DNA of 64,000 nucleotides. Source: Pleurostoma richardsiae (lineage: Eukaryota > Ascomycota > Sordariomycetes > Calosphaeriales > Pleurostomataceae). The translations under genes and the position numbers were made by a program. Below, one piece after another: positions 9,903 through 21,135 of the stretch. Position 1 is the stretch's first letter. Each line of letters opens with the position of its first letter. A model generated the notes under the pieces. That model saw only the letters and a program-made list of their open reading frames with translations. It did not search any database and was not told where the DNA came from. The stretch covers positions 496,001 to 560,000 of the forward strand of contig JANBVO010000025.1 in the NCBI GenBank assembly GCA_030052745.1, given 5' to 3'.

Positions 9903-11264
9903 GTCACACCCCAAATGTCCTGTAAAACACCTGTATATTTAATGTATACTTAGCTACCGCATATAAACCACGCATCTATGGCCGTCGTCTTTCGCTAATC
10001 CGTAGATGAACGTCGCGTCTCAAGTCAACAAAGTATTCTTTCATGCCCTGTATGCCATTATGTAATTCTTGGATCTAATACCATCTCCCAAGCGTGGTCT
10101 TGAAACGCAACACGGGCTGTTGTGCTTGCGAGCGATTCAATATTAGGCAGGCGAGAATGCCGTGAAAGCCACCCAGATAAGCAGCTTGACGCTACTTGGC
10201 GGGCTCGCCCGTTGAAGAAACCCGCGATACTTATTACGGAGCAAGTCTCCGCGCCAGAAGTCTTCTAGAATTGTTACACAGAGCGCTAAGATCATGATCG
10301 CTGTCAGCCCAGCATTTGAAGATCCGATGGTCATCGTCTGATCTCAAGCCACCCGGCATGCATCAGGCAGCTTCTCGATTCGGGAACTCTGCCATCGTCT
10401 TTTTCTCTTTCTCCCTGCGCATCAGGGATTATGCGCTCTTACTCCACGTGCTGTCCGTGTATCGTCAGGCTCGCAATCTACCGAGGTTCCGGGGTCATCC
10501 AGCCCAATTTCCGGGAACCAATGCTCTTCTCGGCCCTCATATTATGGTCGATTCTTCCTGTACGGGGTGCGACTGAGCTGTTCGTATTCCCTCCTTCCAA
10601 GTCGAGAGGTTGTCTGGTCAGCAGTCCAAGATTTGTCTTCGACTGCAGCCACCCACAGCAGACAGCCAGCCCGCCTGTGCTAGATTCGTGAACTGCTCAG
10701 ACGGCATAATGATCCAGCCGACAGCGCACCGGGAGTCTAGAGTATGATACGGCACTGATCGTCCCAAGACGCGGGGAATTGCATCATCTGGTGAGCTGGC
10801 CAAGCTGGCCCTGGACGCTCCAGCCTCTCAGGAGCCCTCCTTTCTCTCGGCTGCCAGGGCTGCCACATCGGCCTGCCGTCCCGGTGGGCCCACGGACAGG
10901 GGATGGCCTCCCAGCCCTGTTTCCCGTCCTGCTCATCGCGAGATCCAACTTGCCTACCAGCCCGCGCGTTGCCCGGTCTGGTAGGTGGCTAGAAATTCTC
11001 TCGCTTCTCTCTGGACATCGCCGGGCTGCACAAGCGTGTTGCCTCGCGCCGCCCGCGCCTCTCGACTACACCGTCTTATCGGTCTATCGCAGGGTGGGAA
11101 TGGTAGTGGGATTCGGAGCTGCCTAGTCCTGCATATTGAGCTTCTGTACCTATATAGCTACGAGCTTGTCCTCGTTCTCGTTGCACCTTTCCGAGGGGAA
11201 GCTTCTCTGCTGTGTCCAATTGGTCGTCGTTGCCGTTCGACTATTGACGATTGAGAACATCAAC
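9903..11264. other. Intergenic region with carboxypeptidase promoter
   Basis: This is 1.36 kb between two tandem plus-strand genes. The left part should be the MRF1 3' UTR (AT-rich, about 9903-10090). The right part is the promoter of the carboxypeptidase gene, with a TATA-like element at 11151-11156, about 110 bp before the ATG, and a pyrimidine-rich stretch downstream of it. Plus-strand ORFs of 86-115 aa here overlap one another in different frames and match nothing that I recognise. Confidence 0.35.
10143..10334 (-). CDS. Possible small hydrophobic ORF, 63 aa
   Basis: This short ORF starts with a true ATG at 10334. It encodes two hydrophobic stretches (AIMILALCVTILEDFW and LLIWVAFTAF) around a basic segment (RNKYRGFLQR). 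It lies in an otherwise empty interval. Nothing recognisable matches it, and a 63-codon ORF of this kind can arise by chance. It could be an exon of a small membrane protein, but I have no splice partner. Listed as a weak candidate only. Confidence 0.12.
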   Translation of the reverse strand: MTIGSSNAGLTAIMILALCVTILEDFWRGDLLRNKYRGFLQRASPPSSVKLLIWVAFTAFSPA

Positions 11265-13361
11265 ATGCGTTGGACTCGGATTCTTTCGTCTATTGCGCTC
11301 TCTGCAAGCGCGGTATCAGCTGTCCGTAGCCCTCGCCATGCTGGGAAGTTCGCGGACAAGCTCGCAAGGGCTATGAGGGATCCTTTACAAGCTGGGGAGG
11401 CTCTCTATCATCATGAGAGCAAGCGGGCTACCGCTGACCCCCTATTTCTCAACTCCAACACGACAAGTAAGATGGGTTTCTGAGCCATTCAATCACTAGC
11501 AGCTTTATTAACAGAACTGTAATAGAGTTCGCCGTCAACGGCACGGGAATACCAGATGTTGACTTCGACGTCGGCGAATCCTACGCCGGACAGCTTCCCA
11601 TCACTGATGACCCTGACGGCGAGGACAAGCTATTCTTCTGGTTCTTCCCCTCCACCAACACGGATGCTGACAAGGAGATCCTAATTTGGCTCAATGGCGG
11701 CGTAAGCGATCCAGACATAACGTATGGTGCTCATGGTACGGTGTCACTGACTCTCGTTTAGCCCGGCTGCTCCTCCTTTGAGGGACTTCTGCAAGAGAAC
11801 GGGCCCTTCTTATGGCAATACGGCACCTACAGACCTGTCTCGAACCCTTGGGCATGGAACAAGTTGACTCACGTCGTCTGGGTTGAGCAGCCAGTCGGCA
11901 CAGGCTTTTCGGAGGGAACCGTGACAGCCACGAGCGAGGAGGACGTTGCGGCTCAATTTATGGGCTTCTGGAAAAACTTCATCGACACCTTCGGCATGCA
12001 GGGTTACAAGGTCTATATTGCTGGAGAATCATATGCGTACGGAAACCGAGGTCCTCCATTCAGAAAGACACCCTACTGACCGATTCAGGGGCGCCTATTG
12101 TCCGTATATTGCCAGCGCTATGCTCGACGCCGAGAACTCTACATATTTCAATGTATCCGGGATGATTATCTACGACCCCGTCATCACGGTCGACCCTCTT
12201 CAGGTCTACACGGTGGCTTTGCCCTTCGTGGAGTACTATCCAGGTGAGAGCATGCACCGCTCAGCCCAAGGAAGATGCATCAGCCTAACCGGAAGCCAGG
12301 ATTGTTCCCGTTCAACGATACCTTCAGGGCAGACATCCGGCAACGGAACAAGGACTGCGGATATGAGGACTACCTCAACCAGTACCTCGTCTACCCTCCC
12401 GCTGGCACTCTTCCATCAGAGCTGCCTGGAACGGACGAATCTGGCGAGGGCAGACCCGAGTGTGAAAACATCTACTGGGACTCCTTCTATGCCGCCCTCG
12501 CCCTCAACCCCTGCTTTGATATTTACCAGATCGCAACGACATGCCCCCTGCTGTGGGATGTTCTCGGCTGTACGTCTCCACTTCTGCACTTCCTGCTTAC
12601 AGTCCTTTCCCTCCAGAACTGACACGCCCACAGTCCCCGGCTCGATGGAATACCTCCCCGCCGGCGCTGAGATCTACTTCGACCGCGCAGACGTCAAGGC
12701 CGCCATCCACGCCCCCAACATCACCTGGGAGGAGTGCTCCTCCAGCGACGTCTTCGTCAACGGCACCGACCTCTCCCCGCCCTCCTCCCTCACCGTCCTC
12801 CCCTCCGTCATCGACCGCACCCAGAACGTCATCATCGGCCACGGCGCCCTCGACATGATCCTCATCGCCAACGGCACCCTCCTCGGCATCCAGAACATGA
12901 CCTGGGGCGGCGCCCTCGGCTTCCAGTCCCGCCCCGAGGGCCCCTTCTACGTGCCCTACCACCAGGACGGCGACGAGTCCACCCTCGCCGGGTCGGGCGT
13001 CATGGGCACCGCGCACACGGAGCGCGGCCTCACCTACGTGGCCGTCGACCTGTCGGGCCACATGGTGCCGCAGTACGCGCCCAGCGCGGCGTTCAGGCAC
13101 CTGGAGTTCCTGCTGGGGAGGGTGACCGGTCTCAGCAGCGTCGAGCCGTTCACCACGGACAAGGACTGGCCGCAGGCGGAGGAGAGCGTGCTGGGCAACG
13201 GCACGGCGCCGCAGGGGTGGAGCTCTGCGACGAACACTTCGTCGTCGGAACCATCGACGACGACATCGTCATCGGCTGAGTCCGCGGGAGCTCGTGGTGT
13301 TCAGCTGGGAGCCTGGATGGCATTGCTTCCTGCGGTGGTTGCTACTATAGTCATTGTTTAG
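11265..13361 (+). CDS. Secreted/GPI-type serine carboxypeptidase (peptidase S10)
   Basis: There are six exons, 11265-11466, 11526-11701, 11762-12036, 12089-12243, 12300-12569 and 12634-13361, giving 601 aa. It starts with a signal peptide ([19 protein letters not shown]). The S10 oxyanion and substrate region reads [15 protein letters not shown], with an intron exactly between NGG and PGC. The catalytic triad is Ser216 in GESYAG (an intron splits the Ala codon), Asp433 in GHGALDMIL and His502 in [12 protein letters not shown]. The C-terminal Ser/Thr-rich spacer and terminal hydrophobic tail ([18 protein letters not shown]) suggest a GPI anchor, as in the fungal carboxypeptidase S1 homologues. 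Expected role: removal of C-terminal residues from extracellular peptides at the cell surface. Many N-glycosylation sequons are present. The last exon is strikingly C-rich at third positions. Confidence 0.92.
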
Positions 13362-13785
13362 GGTGGGAGCGTGTCACTATATCCTGTACATGTACGATGC
13401 ATGATTCACAGACAAGAGGTGACAGATAGCGAATTCAATGTGCATATGACCGAAAAGCAGAATTGCCCTTCCAGGGTTCCTTGTTACATTGCTTTGCTTT
13501 TCTTGTGTTCATGATAATTGTACATACAGAGAGAGGGGAATCATAACGCCGTTCACAGTCCGTAGGAGACCTTCCTCCACCATTGATCCCAGAGGATCCA
13601 GAATTGCAGATCCTCATCCCAAACGCCTTGCTGGAAAAGAACTAGTCAAGGTACACCAGAGCTGGCAGCGCTGACAACGACAACTGGCGGGCACGAAAGG
13701 GAAAGAGAGAACGTAAGGCATTGCCGTCGCTGGCTCGTCGGCAGTCGTATGCGAACAAAACGGCGAGGCGTAGAAGGCACCGAGA
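13362..13785. other. Convergent intergenic region (3' UTRs)
   Basis: This is 424 bp between the convergent carboxypeptidase and PRELI-domain genes. It presumably holds two 3' UTRs. I see nothing else in it. Confidence 0.35.
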
Positions 13786-14508
13786 TTATGCGGCTTGAGC
13801 TGCACCCTCTCTAGCTCTCCGTCTCATCTCGAGCACGCCAATAACGCCGCTGTTACGCAGACGTTCAAGGACCACCCGCATTCCCTCTCGGCTCTTCCCA
13901 AGCTGATCCTGTGTCTTCGAGGAAGCAATGGTCTCAATACTACGTTGAATACCCTTTGCTCCGAAGCCACCCATCAGCGTTTTGGTGAACCATCCGCCTT
14001 CTTCCTGCGCCTGGACTTGATGGCCGATACGCTCGCGCAACCGCTCCCCAAGGCGCGATCGGAATATGACCGTCGTCGCAACGTCCGTAGTCGGCGCCAA
14101 GCTCGTGCTTGGGCTCTCGGGAGCGTCGGGCGCGGTATAAGTCTGCTTCTCGATAACAGACAGTACGCCGACGAAGTTAAGATTCCTGCTCTCGGTCCGC
14201 ATCCACCCTTCCCTCATGTCGACCACGCTCGTCTCCAATATATAGGACGCCTTGTCGCCGCCACCACCTGTGATGCTGGTGGGAAGTAGCTTGACGACTG
14301 CCGCCGGCATTCGAGACTTCTTCAAGTGAATGCGGGTGGTGTGCAGCCTGCCCGTGTCTTCGTCGACATGGCTGGAGATGGTGTCGGTGCTAAGGACATG
14401 AGCCGCGAACGGATTGATCTGCGGCGAGCAGTACCGAAGAAAGTAGGCAAGAGTAACCGTCGGGAACGGGTGGGAGTACGTGTGGTTGGTGGTGTGTTCG
14501 AGGACCAT
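13786..14508 (-). CDS. PRELI/MSF1-domain protein (Ups family)
   Basis: This is a single exon of 240 aa. The frame is open further upstream, but the only ATG that fits the family is at 14508, in the context CACAATGG; PRELI proteins begin right at the first beta strand. Family blocks are visible: a start like MVLEHTTNHTYSHPF, 'VTLAYFLRYCSPQINPFAAHVLSTDTIS' in two parts, the basic block 'HLKKSRMP', then 'YILETSVVDMREGWMRTESRNL'. PRELI/Ups proteins shuttle phospholipids (phosphatidic acid or phosphatidylserine) across the mitochondrial intermembrane space, usually with Mdm35. This looks like the third, less-studied fungal paralogue: it has a long insertion (PDAPESPSTSLAPTTD) and a basic C-terminal extension absent from short PRELI proteins. 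The lipid substrate cannot be told from sequence. Confidence 0.8.
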   Translation of the reverse strand: MVLEHTTNHTYSHPFPTVTLAYFLRYCSPQINPFAAHVLSTDTISSHVDEDTGRLHTTRIHLKKSRMPAAVVKLLPTSITGGGGDKASYILETSVVDMREGWMRTESRNLNFVGVLSVIEKQTYTAPDAPESPSTSLAPTTDVATTVIFRSRLGERLRERIGHQVQAQEEGGWFTKTLMGGFGAKGIQRSIETIASSKTQDQLGKSREGMRVVLERLRNSGVIGVLEMRRRAREGAAQAA

Positions 14509-16202
14509 TGTGACAAGCTCAGATTGTCCACAGCCGAGGTTCAAGAAGTCGTTAAGAAATTCCCGATGAAGTCAAAGCCGGATCTGATGCGTCGGGAGTG
14601 TCTGGCCGCGGCCTTGTATCCGTCTCAAATCCAGAAACGAGATCAATCTTCCAAATGTGAGGGGTCCTTAGGTAGAGTACACGAGGGAGCTTTTCCCTGC
14701 TACAGAGGCCGAGTCGAGGCTTGTTCCCGGCGAATCCAAGTCAGCCGCTCTTTTCAGAGCATTGAGGATGTTAGGATGGAGAAGTCATGTGGTAAGGTAG
14801 ATAACACAGCCGTAAGAAGAGAAGAGGAGAGGAAACGTCGCCGAGATGTCGTCGGGGTTTGGGTAAGGAGGGGACGGAATTAATAAATTGGGGTTTTTTG
14901 CAGCGAGAACACCATCAACGCCTGAGTATCGAACGACCCGAGCTCTACTGGTAGCAGGAATGGGCTCAGGTCGGGTCACACGACGGGGTTCATAGTGATG
15001 CGGAGATGTCGGGGAGAGCGATGATTGGGCGGGAAGGACGGAGATCGGCATTGTTGCTCAACTAACAATTCATGAGTTCCGCCACCTATATTTTCAGCAA
15101 AGTGTGTGTGTGTCACGCAAGCGGCGCCAGAACTACTGTTAGAGCTCTAATGGCTGACAATTGCCCTGAGCCACTGGGGCAGCTTGGAGCGTCACATGAC
15201 TCGCCCAATACGGCTTAGCTCATACGCATCCAAGGGTCAGCTTCTGGCGGCCCTTGATTGGTTCCGGCAAAATCTGAACCGTGGATGCCTCGCGGTCAAA
15301 GTTGCTGCCTTAGGGAGGTACGTAACGGAAGTACCTGGCTCGCGGCCCTCTTTCCTTCATTGTCAGCTCCGTCGCCCGGCTTTCTCCCCTCTTCCACGTC
15401 GCACAGTCATCTGTCCTTTTATAATACTCGCCATCCCCTGTTTCTCGACCACATCCATCCTTTCTCCTACAACACCTCTTGCCAACGATTCCTCATTCCC
15501 TTCTCTTCTTGGTCTTGATCGTCTCGACCTGCGCCTCTCTTTATTTTCGACAGCTATTACAAGGACGACTGGCCGGCTTCGCCGAGGCGCGGAGAGATTC
15601 ATTCAGTCATCCTCTGAATCCAGAGTGCCGAGTTTGCAATCCGGAGTGCCAAATCGGTGTTGCCCTGCAGCCGCTCTGCCGTGATTGACTTAGCCCTCGT
15701 GTGACTTGTCCTTACTACTCTGCTAGAGAAAGTCGCTGGGAGATTGCGCGCCGAAATAGAGGTCGTCTCATCAGGTGGTCGGAGCGTCAGGAGGAGAGAG
15801 CATCCTATTCAGCCTTTTTTCATTGTGAATAGGCGGATCAGTCCGCTGGGCATTGTACTTCCCTCGCTGTCTATTCTTGGCCCTCCCATTCAAAGCGCTA
15901 TTGTTCTTTCGAGTACAATCAGAATTGATTTCTTTGCCGCCTTGCAAGTTGAAGAAGCCAGAAAGATCAAAGTCTGTCCCTGACAAGAAAGAAGAACGAA
16001 GACAATCAATCCTACAAACCCCAAACAGTCCGGCCACTCCATTCCCTCTTCGTGCGATCGAGTCACCCGGCATCAATCACGACCTTCCCATCTAACTGCT
16101 AGGTTTCCCTTTGGCAAATAAAGCGCGCGCTACTTCCAGGGAACGCCGCCTTGTATCCAACATCGAGGTCCTCGTCCTTAACAGTGACGAGCGACAATCA
16201 TC
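14509..16202. promoter_or_regulatory. Long divergent interval PRELI gene / mpe1
   Basis: This 1.69-kb interval lies between divergent start codons. It holds a short (GT)6 microsatellite at 15102-15113. The final ~800 bp is pyrimidine-rich, as expected for a long 5' leader of mpe1. ORFs such as 15184-15684 have biased, low-information composition (Ser/Pro/Arg/Leu) and no family match. No tRNA or small RNA that I recognise. Confidence 0.35.
15102..15113 (+). repeat. (GT)6 microsatellite
   Basis: Short dinucleotide repeat in the PRELI/mpe1 divergent interval. Confidence 0.8.
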
Positions 16203-18185
16203 ATGTCTTCGTCGGTCTTCTTTAAGTTCAAGTCGCAGCGAGAGCCTACCAGGGTGGAGTTCGATGGTACTGGCATATCCGTGTTCGAACTCAAGCGCGA
16301 CATTATAATCAAGAGCGGGTTGGGCGACGGCACCGACTTTGACCTCGCCATCTACACCGAAGACGGTAGTGAAGGTAAGACAAGACGTAACATTAACTCA
16401 ATGTAGAAGATGGTGCTAACACTGTGCTCCGTAGAATATGACGATGACACAACAATCATCCCGCGGTCGACAACTGTGGTTGCACGCCGGTTACCGCCCA
16501 TGAAGCCAGGTGCCGGTCGCGCCGCTCGATATGTATCAGGCAAGATGCCAGTTCATGCTAAGAATGCCTCCCGAAAAGAACAAGCTACCAAGGCGTCAGC
16601 GAAGTCAACGTCGAATGCTATCGCTCAGATGAACAATGCGATGACCGAAGAGGAGAAAATGGCGGCTATGTTCCAGGCACAGTCCGAGCAGTGGAGTGCC
16701 CAACAGGAGGAGATGTCTCAGTATGTTCACAATGTTCAGGGTCCTTATATCAGAAATGCTAACATGTTCTGCAGTCAAACACCTGTTTTCAAGCCAGGCT
16801 CGAAGAAACCTGCGAATGTCCCTGACCACGAGCCTCCAAACGGCTACATCTGTTACCGTTGCGGCGAGAAGGGTCATTGGATCCAGCAGTGTCCCACCAA
16901 TGACAACCCGGAGTACGACAACCGGCCACGCGTGAAGAGGACCACGGGCATCCCGAAGTCCTTCCTCAAGACTGTAGACAAAGCCACCGTCATGGCTCAG
17001 TCCGGGACAGATGACGAGTCCAAAGCGCCGTCCGGAATCATGGTAAATGCAGACGGAGAGTTCGTTATTGCAGAGCCAGATAAGGCTGCGTGGGAACAGT
17101 TCCAGGCCAAGACCAAGTCCTCTGCAGCAGCTCAGAAAGTCGCTGCTCAAGGAGAGAAGGAGCTGCAGGACAGAGGTTTGGAGTGCCCCATCGACAAAAA
17201 GATGTTCATAGACCCAATGAAGACACCGTGTTGTGCGAAGACCTACTGCAATGATTGCATAACGAATGCTCTCATTGAGGGCGACCTCATCTGCCCAGGT
17301 TGCCAGACAGAAGGCGTTCTCATAGATGATCTTAAGCCTGACGATGAGACGTCTGCAAAGATTGAGGAGTACCTCAAGGAGAAGGCAGAGGCCGCCAAGG
17401 CCACGGAAGGTTCAAAGAGCCCTGTCCAGGCCAATTCCCCAGTTGCAACTGATGAACAGGCTACGGAGGCCGCGCCTGAAATCAAGCCCGAAACAAAGAA
17501 GGAGGTGTCAAAATCAAAGTCTCCAAGTCCCCCAGCGTCTGTCAAGTCGCCATCAGCCGACGCATCCCAGAAGGCCACGCCTGCCCCGAAGGAAGCGACA
17601 CCAACCACCAGCGGTGAAGTGATCTCAAAGAAGCGGCCAGCGGAGGACGCTGCGGAGAACCCCAAAATCCCGAAAGCCCCCAAGGCGATGCAGAATGCAC
17701 AGGAGACACCACAGGCATCGATGATGGATATGATGAACGGCATGAATCCCATGAATGGCATGAATGGCATGCCGGGGATGGGAAACATGCCCAACATGCC
17801 GATGATGGGATTCCCGGGTATGCCGATGATGAACCCCATGATGGGGGGCATGCCCAACATGAACATGCCTATGATGAACCCTATGATGAATCCTATGATG
17901 GCCATGCCTGGGTTTAACATGAATATGGGGATGAACGGCAATATGGGTTGGGGCATGAACGGCGGGATGAACGGAGGCATGGGTGGAGGAGGAGGTATGA
18001 ACGGGGGAGGCATGAATGGGCCCATGAACGGCCCGATGAACGGGTTCAATCAGCAAAACAGACAGCCAAACTTCATGCAGGGAAGCACCGACGATGACGA
18101 TGCGTATTTCCGGAAGCCAGTGAACCCGCACCGCCACCAGAACCGTCGACAGAGAGTGCGGCCCAGCGATTACAGAGAGCTGTAG
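16203..18185 (+). CDS. mpe1: Mpe1/RBBP6-type subunit of the cleavage and polyadenylation factor
   Basis: Essential subunit of the nuclear cleavage and polyadenylation factor, which makes mRNA 3' ends. There are three exons, 16203-16374, 16435-16720 and 16775-18185, giving 622 aa. The domain order is diagnostic. The N-terminal ubiquitin-like DWNN domain (MSSSVFFKFKSQREP onward, residues 1 to about 75) comes first. It is followed by a CCHC zinc knuckle, Cys179-x2-Cys182-x4-His187-x4-Cys192, in CYRCGEKGHWIQQC. A RING/U-box-like domain follows from about residue 288 (ECPIDKKMF, PCCAKTYCNDC, CPGC). The C-terminal part is a Lys/Ser/Pro/Ala-rich linker with KKRPAEDA as a likely NLS, then a Met/Asn/Gly-rich tract from about residue 469 to 575. 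The second intron (54 bp) has no in-frame stop, so its retention would insert 18 residues before the knuckle. Confidence 0.95.
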
Positions 18186-18946
18186 TCCTCCCTTTGGGCC
18201 CCTCGATCACATCCTAACTAATTCTCGGAGCCTCACAGGCTCCTGACCACCGCTATCTGCGGTGTCTCACATGAGGTTTTGTTTTTTGAGCGGCCGCTTG
18301 GCCCTCCGGTGTTGTTGGATTAAGGAGACACTACATGCCTGAACAGCTCCAGGGACGGAGCAGGCTGGCGGCTCATACATTTTGCATTCGCGGATTCGGA
18401 GGCGTAGGGCGTTCCTCGGAATATCATTCAGGACTACATCTGCGTGTAAGGGTCATCGCGGGAGGTTTGGGGCAGAGGGCCATCTCGACATGAAGGCATG
18501 GAGCAGAACAGACTCCTTGGCCGAGGCATGTTTGTATTTAGGCACACAGAGTATATGACGACTGCATCACAACTTAATGACACACCTGTCAAGCAACATT
18601 TCCCTGTGCAGTGCTGAATTCAGTGACCGTTTATATCTTCTATGCTATGCTCCCAATACTGTGACTATGAAGTGTTTTATACGCCAGGTGCTTCCCCTTC
18701 CTTCCATCCACCGGAACGGACTTGCTCCTGGCAGCATCTCACCGCAAGGTATCATTATATATGGATATCGTAGAATACCCATCCACCAACGCCTCTTTCC
18801 ATCCCCTCGTAGACGCTCATGCTCAGCCCGCTGCCACCTACAAAGAACAAGAAGTCTCGGCGCGCAAAAGCCCCGCCGGATCAGGACCTCTCAACCAGGT
18901 TGACGATATCTCTTAACCCACAAGGGACAACCGTCATGGGCAAAGA
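18186..18946. other. Convergent intergenic region mpe1 / get3
   Basis: This is 761 bp between convergent genes and presumably two 3' UTRs. Plus-strand ORFs of 64-125 aa are shadows or noise. I see no repeat. Confidence 0.35.
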
Positions 18947-20071
18947 CTACGCCTCCGTACCAGGCGGCACGTACGGGTGCACGAGCATCTCGCTGAACCG
19001 CTCGAGCTTTTCCTTCCCGCGGACCTCCTCAACCAGCAAGGGCATCTTGACGACGTTGAACTCGTCGTACAGCTCCTCGATCTGGTCGAGGTACTTCTTC
19101 TGCATCTTCCGCCGGGCGTTGCACTGCTCGCAGTCGGACCCGGGCCGGGGGAAGAGCAGCTGGTTGACGACGATGCAGTGGGTGTCGATGCCGTAGCTGG
19201 CCAGCTCCTGGATCATGCGCTCCGTCTCGTAGAGCGACAGGAACTCGGGGATGCACACGCACACGAAGGTGGTGAGGGCCTCGTCCTTGAACTGCGCGTT
19301 CACCTCGCTGATGGTGGCGCGCAGGCCCTCGAGCTTCTCCATCATCTCCGGGAGGGACTGCCCGTTGGGCAGGGCGCCGCCGCCGGGCCCGCCGAGGAAG
19401 CCGTTGAGCAGGGGGCCGTACTGGCTGGAGAGCTGGGAGATCTTGGCGAGGGCCTTCTCGAGCACGGAGGGGAACTGCAGGAAGCGGAGGGTGTGGCCGG
19501 TGGGGGCGGTGTCGAAGATGATGGTCTCGTAGGAGAGCGACTTGACCTGCTTGAGGACCTCGGCGAAGGACATGGCCTCGTCTATACCGGGGATCTGTAT
19601 CGACAGGAGTCAGCATGATGGCACGTAAGACTAAATTACAGCAGGAGGATGAGGAGTAGCAGGGAAACTTGCCGCGAACGCCAGGTCCTGCATCATACCG
19701 CCCATACCGCCCAACCCGCCAGCATCAGCACCGGTATCCTCACCTTGGCCGGCGAGCAGGTCCTGGATGCTGCCGTTGGGGTCGATCTCCATGGCGCTCA
19801 AGTTGGTGAAGCCATCGACAAGGCGGGCCTCCTTGCCGAACTTCTGGGAGAAGGCATCGGACAGGTTGTGGGCGGGGTCGGTCGAGATGAGCAGCACACT
19901 ACGGCGCACCTTGGCCAGCTGGATGGCGAGGGAGCAGGATGTGGTCGTCTTTCCTACACCGCCCTTGCCGCCGACAAAGATCCAGCGCAGCGTGCGCTGG
20001 TCGAGGATCGACTGCAGAGTTGGCTCGAGGGAGTCCGGGTCGTCGGCGTTGACGATCGCCGTGGAAGACAT
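18947..20071 (-). CDS. get3: GET3/TRC40 ATPase for tail-anchored protein targeting
   Basis: ArsA-type ATPase that carries tail-anchored membrane proteins to the ER receptor Get1/Get2. There are two exons, 20071-19673 and 19594-18947, giving 348 aa. The deviant P-loop is GGKGGVGKT (34-42), with the A-motif signature lysine. Switch and A-loop blocks are [17 protein letters not shown] and [16 protein letters not shown]. The dimer-bridging zinc pair is Cys288 and Cys291 in DCEQCNARR. The Gly-rich insertion [14 protein letters not shown] lies just before the intron. The intron (19595-19672, 78 bp) starts with GCAAGT, a GC-AG intron. Reading ...DLAFA|IPGIDEA across it restores the family sequence exactly, and no GT donor nearby does. 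Divergent from the hydroxyisourate hydrolase gene. Confidence 0.96.
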
Positions 20072-20700
20072 GGTGGCTGCTTGCTGTGCTGGCTGCTGTG
20101 CTGTGTCGTGCGTCTGACGGGCGACCTCTACTGAGTGAGATGGCGGACAGCTTCTTCTTGAAATCGTGAGTCGACCGAGAAGCGCTTTTCTCCTTGTTGT
20201 TGCACTTTCGTGTATACTATGTAGCCTGTAGGTACTTTGTACGGGTAATACGTGTAGCTCTTCGTCGCAGAAGCACACGGTTGCGGTTGGCCAACTTTGG
20301 AAACAAGTGGAAACCGGTAGCTCGTCGGAGGGGCTCAAGTCAACATCACTGCGGCGGCGGGATCCTTGGTGGGGTTCCGACGGAGGGCCATGTGCGCTGG
20401 CGGGTATTGCCAGCTGGAGCGGCGGGGTCCTCCTGCACGTCGCCCGCTGCCGGCCTATGAAGAAGATCGCAGGGCTGTGCTGAGTTGAGCTGACGCCTGG
20501 TCACTTGTAGAGCAATAAAGAGGACGATCCCAAAAAGCTACATACAATACAGCACCTCTTATTGTCTACTCTCAACTCTAGATCAAGGTCCCTCTCATAT
20601 CACAGTCCTTTGGTCGGTCCCCAAATTCACGACTACCATCCGCGGATACACTAGATCAAGCAAAAAGACCACCCCGCCGACATCCATCTACCCACCCACA
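20072..20700. promoter_or_regulatory. Divergent promoter region get3 / hydroxyisourate hydrolase
   Basis: This 629-bp interval separates two divergent start codons and holds both promoters. The last ~150 bp before 20701 is pyrimidine- and CA-rich, as in fungal 5' leaders. No clear operator is visible. Confidence 0.35.
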
Positions 20701-21135
20701 ATGGCCGCCCGCGACAAGGACCCCATAACCTGCCACGTCCTCGACACCACCCTCGGCCGCCCGGCCCGCGGCGTGCGCGTGCGCCTCGAGCTCTCCTCCC
20801 CGACCAGCAGCAGCCACCAGGCAACCGGCGCCGGCGGCCTCGTCACCTTCGAGAGCCAGACCGACGACGACGGCCGCGTCCGCACCTGGCTGCCCTACTC
20901 GTCCGAGCGCTCCTCGGGCGAGGTCCCCGTCTACACCCTCGACGACGTGCTGGGCGGCCTCGACGGCGAGACCAGCCGCTGGACCCTGCGGTTCGACGCC
21001 GCGGGCTACTTCGGTGGCGAGGACAAGACCTTCTTCCCGGAGGTGACGGTTGGGTTCGCGGTGCGCAGGGGCGAGCACTACCATGTGCCGCTGCTGTTGG
21101 CGCCTTACAGCTATACGACGTACCGCGGGAGCTAA
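20701..21135 (+). CDS. 5-hydroxyisourate hydrolase (transthyretin-like)
   Basis: Hydrolyses 5-hydroxyisourate, the product of urate oxidase, to OHCU in purine breakdown. This is a single exon of 144 aa. Family motifs are in place: the N-terminal ITCHVLDTTLGRPARGV strand with the catalytic His, a central arginine-containing block (DDDGRVRTWLP), YFGGEDKTFFPEVTV, and the C-terminal signature YRGS, the last four residues, whose Tyr-Arg-Gly-Ser lines the active site. Fungal length is usually 120-150 aa. Insertions in the loop between the first strands (SSPTSSSHQATGAG) account for the extra residues. I see no peroxisomal PTS1 because YRGS is terminal. No other purine-catabolism gene lies in the window. 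Confidence 0.94.
   Translation: MAARDKDPITCHVLDTTLGRPARGVRVRLELSSPTSSSHQATGAGGLVTFESQTDDDGRVRTWLPYSSERSSGEVPVYTLDDVLGGLDGETSRWTLRFDAAGYFGGEDKTFFPEVTVGFAVRRGEHYHVPLLLAPYSYTTYRGS

Noticed and set aside
12597-13279. Long ORFs in other frames over the last carboxypeptidase exon
   Set aside because: Val/Gly/Asp- or Arg/His/Pro-rich shadows of a C-rich coding strand; the S10 catalytic residues lie in the chosen frame.
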